This document shows positions 15,964 through 22,664 of a stretch of 26,080 nt of DNA, one piece after another (within the stretch, counting starts at the first letter, position 1; every line of letters starts with the position of its first letter). The notes under the pieces are model-generated. The model was not told the DNA's origin. It was given only the letters and a program-made list of their open reading frames with translations, and made no database searches. Source of the DNA: a virus; the IMG/VR virus record IMGVR_UViG_3300047445_000134, positions 1 to 26,080 of that record; one strand, 5' to 3'. Both the position numbers and the translations under genes were made by a program.

Positions 15964-15973
15964 TCTATTTAGA
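15964..15973 (-). promoter_or_regulatory. Putative late promoter of the 8.3-15.9 kb operon
   Basis: Minus-strand TCTAAATAGA ends 23 nt before the nucleotidyltransferase ATG, the same spacing as the gp6 promoter. No good ribosome site is seen in the short leader. Confidence 0.55.
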
Positions 15974-16046
15974 CCTTGATGAAAAGCGCTCGACGGGTCA
16001 ACCGCGAGCGTACAATAGTGGTGGAGCGATTCGGTTATCCCGGGTG

Positions 16047-16060
16047 ACCCGCGCGCGGGT
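16047..16060. promoter_or_regulatory. 14-bp palindrome at the -35 position (possible operator)
   Basis: ACCCGCGCGCGGGT is a perfect palindrome that covers the place where a -35 would be for the TACAAT at 16074. No -35-like hexamer is present. A regulator-binding site is possible. Confidence 0.35.
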
Positions 16061-16071
16061 GCAGGAGGAAC

Positions 16072-16079
16072 GTTACAAT
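16072..16079 (+). promoter_or_regulatory. GTTACAAT promoter-like element of the gp55 operon
   Basis: Contains the -10-like TACAAT (16074-16079). The same octamer lies upstream of the gp47-gp46 operon at 17647-17654, in each case followed 8-9 nt later by a hairpin that ends 2 nt before the ATG. A second TACAAT at 16011-16016 could be a further start. Confidence 0.5.
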
Positions 16080-16087
16080 ACACACAT

Positions 16088-16109
16088 GCCGTCACATTAC
16101 TTAGACGGC
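16088..16109 (+). promoter_or_regulatory. Leader hairpin directly before the gp55-like ATG
   Basis: GCCGTC and GACGGC form a 6-bp stem with a 10-nt loop (ACATTACTTA), 2 nt before the ATG. No Shine-Dalgarno fits the spacing. The same architecture precedes gp47 (17664-17685) with one C-G to T-A exchange in the stem. Confidence 0.55.
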
Positions 16110-16111
16110 AA

Positions 16112-16600
16112 ATGACCGAAACAACAACCAAGCCCAAGACAGTTAAGCCAGCCAAGAAAGAGCGTTCAAAGACCACCCAAGGTCATTACGTAAAGAACGC
16201 CGAGCTGCTCGCTGAATTCCATATCTGCAAAGCCAAGGGCGAGCTTTCCCCCCTGATGGCGAAGTACCTGATGATGATCGCTGAACGGTACTCGTACCAT
16301 CAGTGGTTCGCAGGATACTCTTTCCGTGAAGACATGGTTTGCACCGCTGTGGTGAATCTGTGTGCGAACTGGCATAAGTTCAATCCCGAGAAGTCCGATA
16401 ATCCGTTCGCTTACTACACGACGGCCTGTTATCGCTCTTTCCTATCGTACCTTGACGCTGAAAAGAAAGAGCGTACGATTCGTGATGAACTCCTGATTGA
16501 AGCTGGCGCGAACCCGTCGTTCAACTATCAGGCTCGGCACGGTACTTCGGGTAAGACTTCTGATGATACCGCATTCTCTGGCGGTGGTGGAGACGATTGA
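16112..16600 (+). CDS. gp55: Late-transcription sigma factor, T4 gp55-like
   Basis: 162 aa. It follows the layout of T4 gp55: a basic N-terminus, then YVKNAELLAEF (T4: YVNNKELLQAI), a helix ending in MIAERYSYHQWFAGYSFREDMV, CANWHKFNPEKSDNPFAYYTTACYRSFLSYL (T4: [24 protein letters not shown]) and a KKERTIRDE helix. This is a reduced sigma70-region-2 protein that should bind host RNA polymerase and read the TAAATA late promoters. It acts in T4 with the sliding clamp. The C-terminal tail is Gly/Asp-rich (GGGGDD), possibly a co-activator contact site. Its leader hairpin is shared with gp47. Length is close to T4 gp55 (185 aa). Confidence 0.85.
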   Translation: MTETTTKPKTVKPAKKERSKTTQGHYVKNAELLAEFHICKAKGELSPLMAKYLMMIAERYSYHQWFAGYSFREDMVCTAVVNLCANWHKFNPEKSDNPFAYYTTACYRSFLSYLDAEKKERTIRDELLIEAGANPSFNYQARHGTSGKTSDDTAFSGGGGDD

Positions 16601-16806
16601 TGATTCTCAAATACGGTTCATTTGACGATTACTGGAACGGAGACGGCGTTTACGTGTCTCTGCTCTGGAAGCGCGGTCACTTCCTGATCGGCGTTCGAAA
16701 GTGTCTGTTCGTTCTGCGAGCACTGAAGCCGCCAGGCAAGCCTGGTTATGCTCGCCTGTACATCGGGCCGTTCGAGTTTGAGGTAGCGCATGTCCACAAA
16801 GATTGA
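16600..16806 (+). CDS. Uncharacterised 68-aa protein
   Basis: Starts at ATG 16600-16602, overlapping the gp55 stop by 1 nt (TGATG), behind GGTGGAG. The product (MILKYGSFDDYWNGDGVYVSLLW...) is probably a small beta protein, with GHFLIGVRKCLFVL and ARLYIGPFEFEVAH strands. The spacing ties it to the sigma gene in translation. A longer frame beginning TTG adds one residue and is unlikely. It overlaps the following gene by 17 nt. I know no function. Confidence 0.75.
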   Translation: MILKYGSFDDYWNGDGVYVSLLWKRGHFLIGVRKCLFVLRALKPPGKPGYARLYIGPFEFEVAHVHKD

Positions 16807-17608
16807 CGGGAACGGTTACTTCTCGCCAGGAATTGCGTACGGTCAGTGCAGACTTGTTTATACGAGTTCTAGCGCGATCACTCTGTTCCCGTACCTAGGG
16901 AACAAGCTCAGCATCGGCCCGAACGCCGACATTTACACGGTTCCTGATGCAGGTGTTACGTTGGCACCTACTGGTCTAACGGCCGGTAGCACGTACAACA
17001 TTTACGCGTACGCATCTGGCGCGAACATCGTGCTCGAAGCGTCATTGACTGCACGTGCGAAAGACACCACGACCGGCATTGCGATCAAGACCGGCGATAA
17101 CACTCGCACTCTGGTCGGTAAGGCGTACTGCCAAGCTGGTGTTACTTGGGACACGACGGTAGGTGCAAAGCTTGTGATCAGCTGGTTCAATCGTCGTCCA
17201 GTTATGGCGACGCAAAATCTGGCATCGAACGTAACGTTGACCTCTACCACACCGGTCGAGTTGAGCACCCAGAACCGTTCGTACGGTCTGTGCTGGGGTG
17301 AAGACATCGTTGAAGCTCGCATGAGCGCAGTACTGAGTGGCGGAACACTGAACGTCGTGTACTATGGGAACGCCACTCTGCACGCGTCCGCTGGCGACAC
17401 AGCTGGGAATAACTCGTATTTTCAGACAGCATTTGCTGGTCAGTACGGTTCGATGTACAGCACTGTGGTCGCTCAACCTGCCGAAACTCTTGGCCCGACG
17501 AACAATCTGGTCTGGTCGACGCAAATGTCGTGGCTGAACGCTGCTGGGACGTCAACGTTCTACTCGGGTGCAACGAACACGACGAGCACACTGATCATTC
17601 AGGGTTAA
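16790..17608 (+). CDS. Fibre/adhesin-like virion protein
   Basis: 272 aa, start supported by GAGG 7-10 nt upstream. The N-terminal half has the pattern of small phage structural proteins with fibronectin-like repeats: GQCRLVYTSSSAITLFPYLGNKLSI, TVPDAGVTLAPTGLTAGSTYNIYAYASG, LEASLTARAKDTTTGI. The C-terminal half is rich in Thr, Ser, Asn, Gly and Ala (TSTTPVELSTQNRSYGLCWG ... TSTFYSGATNTTSTLIIQ), typical of beta-rich, surface-exposed fibre or head-decoration proteins. I take it as a tail fibre, spike tip or capsid-exposed protein but cannot decide. It is co-directional with the sigma gene, not in the minus-strand structural operon. Confidence 0.7.
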   Translation: MSTKIDGNGYFSPGIAYGQCRLVYTSSSAITLFPYLGNKLSIGPNADIYTVPDAGVTLAPTGLTAGSTYNIYAYASGANIVLEASLTARAKDTTTGIAIKTGDNTRTLVGKAYCQAGVTWDTTVGAKLVISWFNRRPVMATQNLASNVTLTSTTPVELSTQNRSYGLCWGEDIVEARMSAVLSGGTLNVVYYGNATLHASAGDTAGNNSYFQTAFAGQYGSMYSTVVAQPAETLGPTNNLVWSTQMSWLNAAGTSTFYSGATNTTSTLIIQG

Positions 17609-17619
17609 CCCGACCCTGA
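17599..17619 (+). terminator. Possible terminator hairpin after the fibre-like gene
   Basis: TCAGGGT and ACCCTGA form a 7-bp stem around a 7-nt loop that includes the stop codon TAA. There is no U-tract after it, so termination here is uncertain. Confidence 0.25.
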
Positions 17620-17629
17620 TCTGAACAGG

Positions 17630-17655
17630 AATTGTAACGGCAGGGAGTTACAATT
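17630..17655 (+). promoter_or_regulatory. GTTACAAT promoter-like element within a 9-bp inverted repeat
   Basis: AATTGTAAC (17630-17638) and GTTACAATT (17647-17655) form a perfect 9-bp inverted repeat with 8-nt centre GGCAGGGA. The right arm contains the -10-like TACAAT. It may be an operator or an arm of divergent promoters. Confidence 0.5.
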
Positions 17656-17663
17656 TGAACTGA

Positions 17664-17685
17664 GCTGTCTAATCCAAGCGACAGC
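17664..17685 (+). promoter_or_regulatory. Leader hairpin directly before the gp47-like ATG
   Basis: GCTGTC and GACAGC form a 6-bp stem with a 10-nt loop (TAATCCAAGC), 2 nt before the ATG. It matches the hairpin before gp55 in stem length, loop length and distance to the start, and one base pair has changed on both sides (C-G to T-A). Confidence 0.55.
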
Positions 17686-17687
17686 AC

Positions 17688-18740
17688 ATGACTTTGAAAA
17701 CCCCTATGCGCCTCATGATGTTCACGGACATCCATTGGGGCGCACGTACAAACTCCGATCAGCATCTGCAGGACTGCCTCGATTACATCGACTGGTTCTG
17801 CAAGCTCGCGATCGAACAGGAAGCGACGCACATCGCATTCCTCGGTGACTGGTTCGAGAATCGGAATCAGATCAACGTTCGTACCCTGAAGTACTCGCAA
17901 GAGGGCGCGCGTCGTCTGAACGCTCTCGGTCTGCCGATCTTCTTCATCGTCGGCAATCACGATCTGTACCATCGCTCGAATCGCTCGATCTACTCGACCG
18001 ATCAGTTCGGTGACCTGAAGAACTTCATCATGGTGAATGAACCGGTCGAGATCAGTGACGAGATGTTCATGTCTCCGTTCCTGTTCAAGGACGAGTACCC
18101 TGCTCTAGCTGAGCAGATCAACTCACACAAGTACGTTCTCGGGCACTTCGAGTTCCGGAACTTCGTCGTTACCGGGAATGACCGAGTGCTCGATCACGGT
18201 CCTGACGCGTCGCTGTTCACTGGCCCGAAGTACCTCCTGTCTGGTCACTTCCACAAGCGCCAAGCAAGCAAGAACATCATCTACATCGGGAACACTTTCC
18301 CAACATCGTTCGGCGATGCTGGCGACAACGAACGTGGTGCCGCTCTGCTCGTGACCGACACTGAAGAACTGTCGTTCTTCAATTACGACGCGGCTCCTCT
18401 GTTCTTCAAATGCCGTCTCTCGAACGTTCTGGCCGGTGACGTGCAATTCACGCCCCGCGCTCGGGTACGTTGTCTGCTCGATGCTGACGTACAGTACTCA
18501 GACGTACAAGCGTTGCGTGAAGAGATGATGACGGCGTTCGAACTCCGTGAGTTCTCCGTTGAAGAGGATCTGCAATCAAAGAAAGACTCGATCGCCTCGG
18601 GTCTCGAGATCGAGGGTGAACTCGATCTGTCATCGCTGGACGGCACGGTCCGCCAGCTGATCAATGAAGGCGTAACGCCAACCGCAACAATCGATCCGAG
18701 CATTCTGGTCGAACTGTACGAAGAACTTAAACTTGATTAA
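17688..18740 (+). CDS. gp47: Recombination nuclease subunit, T4 gp47/SbcD/Mre11-like
   Basis: 350 aa. The calcineurin-type phosphoesterase motifs are complete: FTDIHWG (D14, H16), GDWFEN (D54), GNHD (residues 89-92), LGHFEF (H153) and SGHFHKRQ (GHFH at 186-189). The metals of these residues cut DNA. With gp46 it forms the nuclease-ATPase that resects ends for recombination-dependent replication in T4. The start is not certain: ATG 17688 is taken because the leader hairpin ends just before it, but ATG 17706 (MRLMMFTDIHWG) better matches family starts. The next gene follows after 9 nt. Family length (T4 gp47 is 339 aa) fits. Confidence 0.92.
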   Translation: MTLKTPMRLMMFTDIHWGARTNSDQHLQDCLDYIDWFCKLAIEQEATHIAFLGDWFENRNQINVRTLKYSQEGARRLNALGLPIFFIVGNHDLYHRSNRSIYSTDQFGDLKNFIMVNEPVEISDEMFMSPFLFKDEYPALAEQINSHKYVLGHFEFRNFVVTGNDRVLDHGPDASLFTGPKYLLSGHFHKRQASKNIIYIGNTFPTSFGDAGDNERGAALLVTDTEELSFFNYDAAPLFFKCRLSNVLAGDVQFTPRARVRCLLDADVQYSDVQALREEMMTAFELREFSVEEDLQSKKDSIASGLEIEGELDLSSLDGTVRQLINEGVTPTATIDPSILVELYEELKLD

Positions 18741-18749
18741 GGAAGCAAA

Positions 18750-19289
18750 ATGACTTGCATCGTTGGTATTGAATTCAATGACAAGGTTCTGATGGGTGGC
18801 GACATCCAAGGGACCGGGTACAACAACAAGGTTGTGCACACGCAACCGAAGGTGTTCAACAAGAAGGGCGTTCTGTTCGGCTTCACGACCAGCTATCGCT
18901 TTGGCCAGCTCCTCGAGCACGGTCTTGCCGATCCAGTCGTTCCAGAAGACGACAATGAGATCTACCGTTGGCTGATCACTGTCCTGATTCCGGACATCAA
19001 GAAAGCGCTGAAGACCGGCGACTACGAAAAGGGTGGCACGTGTCTGATCGGCGTGAAGGGTCAGCTCTGGGAACTGCAAGACGACTTCAGTGTCTTGCGC
19101 TCTGTGAAGGGTTACACCGCTTGCGGCTCTGGCTATGAGTACGCAATGGGCTCGATGTTCACCACTGCAGGTCAACGCCCAAGCCTTAGCACCCAGCAAG
19201 AGTACACGAACGCAGTGAAAGCTGCGATCCTCACGGCCGGTACATTCAGCCCGTCCGTTGGTACCGACTCCGTCGTCATTTCGAACTAA
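18750..19289 (+). CDS. Proteasome-beta/HslV-like Ntn hydrolase
   Basis: 179 aa. It begins MTCIVGIEFNDKVLMGGD, the pattern of HslV and bacterial/phage proteasome-like proteins. Removal of Met1 would expose Thr as the nucleophile. Counting from that Thr, Asp is residue 17 and Lys (in QPKVF) is residue 33, the three catalytic positions of HslV. GVLFGFTTSYRFGQLL and a later CGSGYEYAMGSMF (like the GSG.YA.GA of HslV) continue the fold. It is probably a peptidase acting in a ring, but no ATPase partner is seen here. It sits between the gp47 and gp46 genes, behind AAGGA. The possibility of an inactive or regulatory copy cannot be excluded. Confidence 0.85.
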   Translation: MTCIVGIEFNDKVLMGGDIQGTGYNNKVVHTQPKVFNKKGVLFGFTTSYRFGQLLEHGLADPVVPEDDNEIYRWLITVLIPDIKKALKTGDYEKGGTCLIGVKGQLWELQDDFSVLRSVKGYTACGSGYEYAMGSMFTTAGQRPSLSTQQEYTNAVKAAILTAGTFSPSVGTDSVVISN

Positions 19290-19292
19290 ACA

Positions 19293-21032
19293 ATGAGCTC
19301 CTCCCTTTATTTCCGCGAACTGTCGATTCGGAACTTCCTCTCGTTCGGCCAGAATGAAACGATCATCGATCTGTCTGAGGCCGGTACGATTGAAGTCATT
19401 GGACAGAACTTGGACAAGGGCGGCTCGAACGGTTCAGGCAAGACGACGATCATCAACGCGATCTGCTACGCGTTGTACAACAAGCCGTTCGACAACATCT
19501 CGCTTCAGCGGCTGATCAACAGCACGAACGCGACGAAGAACACCTTGATGGAAGTGAAGCTTTCGTTCGAACGTGCTGGTGACGAGTACGAGATCACTCG
19601 TGTTCGTGGTGAGCATTACACGATCCGTCTGACGAAGAACGGTGAAGACATCACGCCAGGTAAGGGTGTTGCCGAGTGCGATGCCTTGATCGAGAGCGTG
19701 ATCGGTATCAGCTACGAGTTGTTCACGAAGACGATCATCTTCTCGGGGAACGCGCAAGCTTTCCTCGAGCTGCCAGTCGCTCAGCAACGTCTGCAGATCG
19801 AAGAGCTGTTCAACATCACGTTGCTCTCTGAGAAGGCGAAGGTCCTTCGTGAGAACATCAAGGTCACTGAAGGCGACATCAAGGTCCAGAAGGCCGTCGT
19901 GAAGCAGCAAGAAGTTGCTGTCGAGCTGTACAAGAAGCACATCACCGAAGCCGAGCAGCGAATCACTAAGTGGGATCAGACTCGTCAGAAGGACATCGCC
20001 GAGATTGAGAACACTCTGGCAGTGGTCGGTACTGTTGACTTCGAACTGGAGCAGCTCTTGCACGACGAGCGCTCGACGCTCGTTCAAGAAGGCGCGTACC
20101 TGGCTGCGAAGCTTGCTCCTGCCCGCAAGGATAATCAACAGCTTACTGCGGCTGTTGAGAAGCTTCTCGGCGAACAGGCTCATCTGGCTGACGCGACCTG
20201 CCCGTACTGTGCACAGAGTTTCGCCGATGCTCCAGCACGACTGGCAAAGATCGAAGACGAAATTGATGTGAAGGGTAAGCTCCTGATCCAGGTCGAGGCT
20301 GATGTTCAATCACTGACCGAGAAGGCACGTGAACAGCAAGCGCGTCTGAAGGAAGTCGAAGCCGGTATTCAGCACTCGAATCTGAACGAGCTCCTGTCTG
20401 CCCGTGAGAATGCATCTGTCCTTCGCACGAAGATGAACGATCTGAAGAACGCCGTGAATCCTCACGTCGAAGCTCTGGAACGCCTGCTTGCCGAAGACTG
20501 CAAGGAAGCCGATCATGCAAAGGTCGATGCCCTGCACAAGCGGCTCGAGCACATGCAGTTCCTGATGAAGCTCTTGACGAACAAGGACTCGTTCCTCCGT
20601 CGCCGAATCATCAACAAGACGATTCCGTTCCTGAACGATCGAATCAACGGGTACACCGCTCAACTCGGGCTGCCACACATCGTTCGATTCGATGCTGACA
20701 TGAGCTGCACGGTCTCTGAGTTCGGCCGTGAGCTGGACTTCGGTAATCTTTCAGCTGGTGAAAAGAAGCGAGTGAACGTCGGGCTGGCTCTTGCCTTCCG
20801 AGACGTGCTGCATCACATGCACGCGAAGTCGAATCTGATGCTGGTCGATGAACTCGACGGTCAGCTCGATGGTGGCGGTATTGATGCGGTGATTCGAATC
20901 ATCAAGGACAAAGCCCGAGACGAAGAGATGTCCGTGTTCATTATCTCGCACCACCCGAACGTGTCTGGCCGACTGGATCGAACGCTTATCGTTTCGAAAC
21001 AACATGGCTTCAGTACGATCAGCGACGGCTAA
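19293..21032 (+). CDS. gp46: Recombination ATPase subunit, T4 gp46/SbcC/Rad50-like
   Basis: 579 aa, close to T4 gp46 (560). In order: N-terminal FRELSIRNFLSFG, Walker A GSNGSGKT (44-51), Q-loop region GNAQAFLELP (152-161), a coiled coil from about 185 to 295, the zinc hook CPYC (303-306), a second coiled coil to about 430, the ABC signature NLSAGEKKR (485-493), Walker B LMLVDELDGQLD (515-526) and the switch ISHH. ATP binding closes the dimer and controls gp47 nuclease activity. It starts 3 nt after the hydrolase stop, with no clear ribosome site, so translation coupling is likely. The Asp-Glu of Walker B is intact, so it should be active. Confidence 0.95.
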   Translation: MSSSLYFRELSIRNFLSFGQNETIIDLSEAGTIEVIGQNLDKGGSNGSGKTTIINAICYALYNKPFDNISLQRLINSTNATKNTLMEVKLSFERAGDEYEITRVRGEHYTIRLTKNGEDITPGKGVAECDALIESVIGISYELFTKTIIFSGNAQAFLELPVAQQRLQIEELFNITLLSEKAKVLRENIKVTEGDIKVQKAVVKQQEVAVELYKKHITEAEQRITKWDQTRQKDIAEIENTLAVVGTVDFELEQLLHDERSTLVQEGAYLAAKLAPARKDNQQLTAAVEKLLGEQAHLADATCPYCAQSFADAPARLAKIEDEIDVKGKLLIQVEADVQSLTEKAREQQARLKEVEAGIQHSNLNELLSARENASVLRTKMNDLKNAVNPHVEALERLLAEDCKEADHAKVDALHKRLEHMQFLMKLLTNKDSFLRRRIINKTIPFLNDRINGYTAQLGLPHIVRFDADMSCTVSEFGRELDFGNLSAGEKKRVNVGLALAFRDVLHHMHAKSNLMLVDELDGQLDGGGIDAVIRIIKDKARDEEMSVFIISHHPNVSGRLDRTLIVSKQHGFSTISDG

Positions 21033-21037
21033 ATAGC
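21028..21037 (+). promoter_or_regulatory. Putative late promoter of the tagged operon at 21058
   Basis: GCTAAATAGC ends 22 nt before the ATG at 21058 and overlaps the gp46 stop codon. It sits in the inverted repeat ACGGCTA-AA-TAGCCGT. A -10-like TACAAT (21043-21048) lies just after it and could be a second start. Confidence 0.55.
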
Positions 21038-21057
21038 CGTTATACAATGGACTGATC

Positions 21058-21885
21058 ATGAAACTCTCCGAAATCAAAGCCCCAAAGAAGGACGAAGTCG
21101 TTCGCGACTCACAAGGTCGACCACTGCGTGGTCTCGCCAAGGAACGTGCTCTGCAGCAGCGGAAACTCGACAAGAACTTCAAGGACTACGATATCAAGGA
21201 TCATCGGATCGGGGTCGCAAAGGTCGTGAAGGAAGCAGCAATCAAGGAACTGGACAAAATTGCTGCCGAGCGCTTCGGCAGCTTTGGGTTCGCTGATCTA
21301 GAAGAAGACCAGGCAGCGCGACTGATCTACATCGAACGCGCGAACAAAATCGCTGAAAAGGAGTTTGGTGAGTTCGGTCTTATGTCATGCAACGCCACTG
21401 AAATTGCGCAGATCATTAACGCCAATCCTGCGCTGATTAAGAAGGTGAACGAAGAAGAGCTCGAATCAAAGACTGCAGAGGACCTGTGGTCGGAGAACTC
21501 GAGCTCTGCCTCGAAGTACATCAGCACGGCGACTTATCAGGTCCGTCCAATCAAGGACAGCAAGCCAGTGAAGTACGAAGCTTTCTCTGTGATCAGCACG
21601 ACGCGGAAGCCGTACGGCACGTTCACAGCTGACGAGCTGAACGCAGCCCTGAAGCCGATCCGTCCGAATCAGACTCCTGACGCTGAAGGATTCACGACGT
21701 ACATCGACCCTGTGAAGGTCGACGCGTTCCAGTACTCTGGTGACCCAGTGAAGGTTGATCTCGGCAAGGGTGATATTCAGACAGCCGACGATAGCGACTA
21801 CATTGTTCGCACTGTTGACGGGAACAACTTCGTGTACCGCATTGAAGAAGCCGGTGACTTTGAAGCTGGACTGAAGAAAGCCTGA
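21058..21885 (+). CDS. Uncharacterised MKLxEI-tagged protein
   Basis: 275 aa, starting MKLSEIKAPKKDEV. It has a lysine-rich helical N-terminal half (about residues 10-150, with RPLRGLAKERALQQRKLDKNF) and a mixed beta C-terminal half (YQVRPIKDSKPVKYEAFSVI, TFTADELNAALKPI, DYIVRTVDGNNFVYRIEEAG). The start lies behind TGATC and the late-type TAAATA. The junction CTGATCATGAAACT equals those at 21888 and, on the minus strand, 9894. I recognise no domain. Late-type control and the shared tag suggest a virion protein; that is inference. Confidence 0.85.
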   Translation: MKLSEIKAPKKDEVVRDSQGRPLRGLAKERALQQRKLDKNFKDYDIKDHRIGVAKVVKEAAIKELDKIAAERFGSFGFADLEEDQAARLIYIERANKIAEKEFGEFGLMSCNATEIAQIINANPALIKKVNEEELESKTAEDLWSENSSSASKYISTATYQVRPIKDSKPVKYEAFSVISTTRKPYGTFTADELNAALKPIRPNQTPDAEGFTTYIDPVKVDAFQYSGDPVKVDLGKGDIQTADDSDYIVRTVDGNNFVYRIEEAGDFEAGLKKA

Positions 21886-21887
21886 TC

Positions 21888-22664
21888 ATGAAACTTGCCG
21901 ATCTATTCGAGGCAGTCGTCTCCGATTCTGCCCAAGCACTCAAACTTCTTGGTCTCGCATCCGATGCGTCCATGACCGACGTGAAGGCTTCATACCGCAA
22001 GCTTGCGCAAAAGCTTCATCCTGACAAGAATGACGGCAGCGCTGAAGCTACCGAGAAGATGAAGATGGTCAATGCGGCGAATGACTTCCTACTGAAGCAT
22101 GGGTTGTCAAAGGCGACAGCTTCAGCCCAGCCTCCTGCAGAGGATGTGAAGTTCACCAAGGAAGGCATCAAAGAGGTCGACGATAAGCTAGAAGTGATTC
22201 TTAAGAATCCGGCATGGTTCGACAAGAAGGGCCGCTCAAAGTACATTGGACCAGTTCTTTTTGCACGTGAGCGCCTCAAGGTTGCCGAACAGCTGATCGA
22301 AATTCTCCCAGCGTACGAAGCTGTCATGAAGAAGATCGTTGCCTCTTGGAAGAATCGTTTCGAGAAGCCAGAACCTTTCAAGGCTGCAGCGAAGGAATTT
22401 GAAGAGTTCTTCAAAGAACATAAGCCAAATGATCTTCAAGCCCTTCTTAATCGCATTGCAAAGAGACAGCGCACAGCAGGGTGCACCTACCTTAAGGTGG
22501 AAACCCCACTTCGTAACAAGGTCAGCGACGAGCTCAGCGAGATCCTGAGTTCTCGTGAGAAGATCAAGGAAGCGGTAGTTGCAGTGGACAGAACTCCTGA
22601 GCAACGTGAACGTGCTGCGAAGGCTTCTGCTCGAATGAAAGCTCAGTGGGGTTCGACTTTTTAA
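21888..22664 (+). CDS. MKLxDLFE-tagged J-domain (DnaJ-like) protein
   Basis: 258 aa. After the tag (MKLADLFE) comes a J-domain at about residues 16-72: QALKLLGLASDASMTDVKASYRKLAQKLHPDKNDG, with HPD at residues 44-46 intact, so it should stimulate an Hsp70 (host DnaK). There is no glycine-rich or zinc-finger region. Residues about 90-258 are helical and lysine-rich, with no recognised domain (KYIGPVLFARERLKVAEQLIE, KAAAKEFEEFFKEHKPNDLQALLNRIAKRQ). It starts 3 nt after the preceding stop, behind TGATC. It could redirect host chaperones to phage assembly, or be injected if the tag marks virion cargo. Confidence 0.88.
   Translation: MKLADLFEAVVSDSAQALKLLGLASDASMTDVKASYRKLAQKLHPDKNDGSAEATEKMKMVNAANDFLLKHGLSKATASAQPPAEDVKFTKEGIKEVDDKLEVILKNPAWFDKKGRSKYIGPVLFARERLKVAEQLIEILPAYEAVMKKIVASWKNRFEKPEPFKAAAKEFEEFFKEHKPNDLQALLNRIAKRQRTAGCTYLKVETPLRNKVSDELSEILSSREKIKEAVVAVDRTPEQRERAAKASARMKAQWGSTF

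Noticed and set aside
16086-16115. Nine-codon leader peptide (MPSHYLDGK) overlapping the gp55 start
   Set aside because: The similar gp47 leader has the hairpin but no such ORF, so the hairpin, not the peptide, is the shared element.
15943-16176. N-terminal extension of the nucleotidyltransferase frame (hydrophobic stretch resembling a signal peptide)
   Set aside because: It covers the divergent promoter region and gp55 start; the enzyme motif begins directly after ATG 15942, where family members start.
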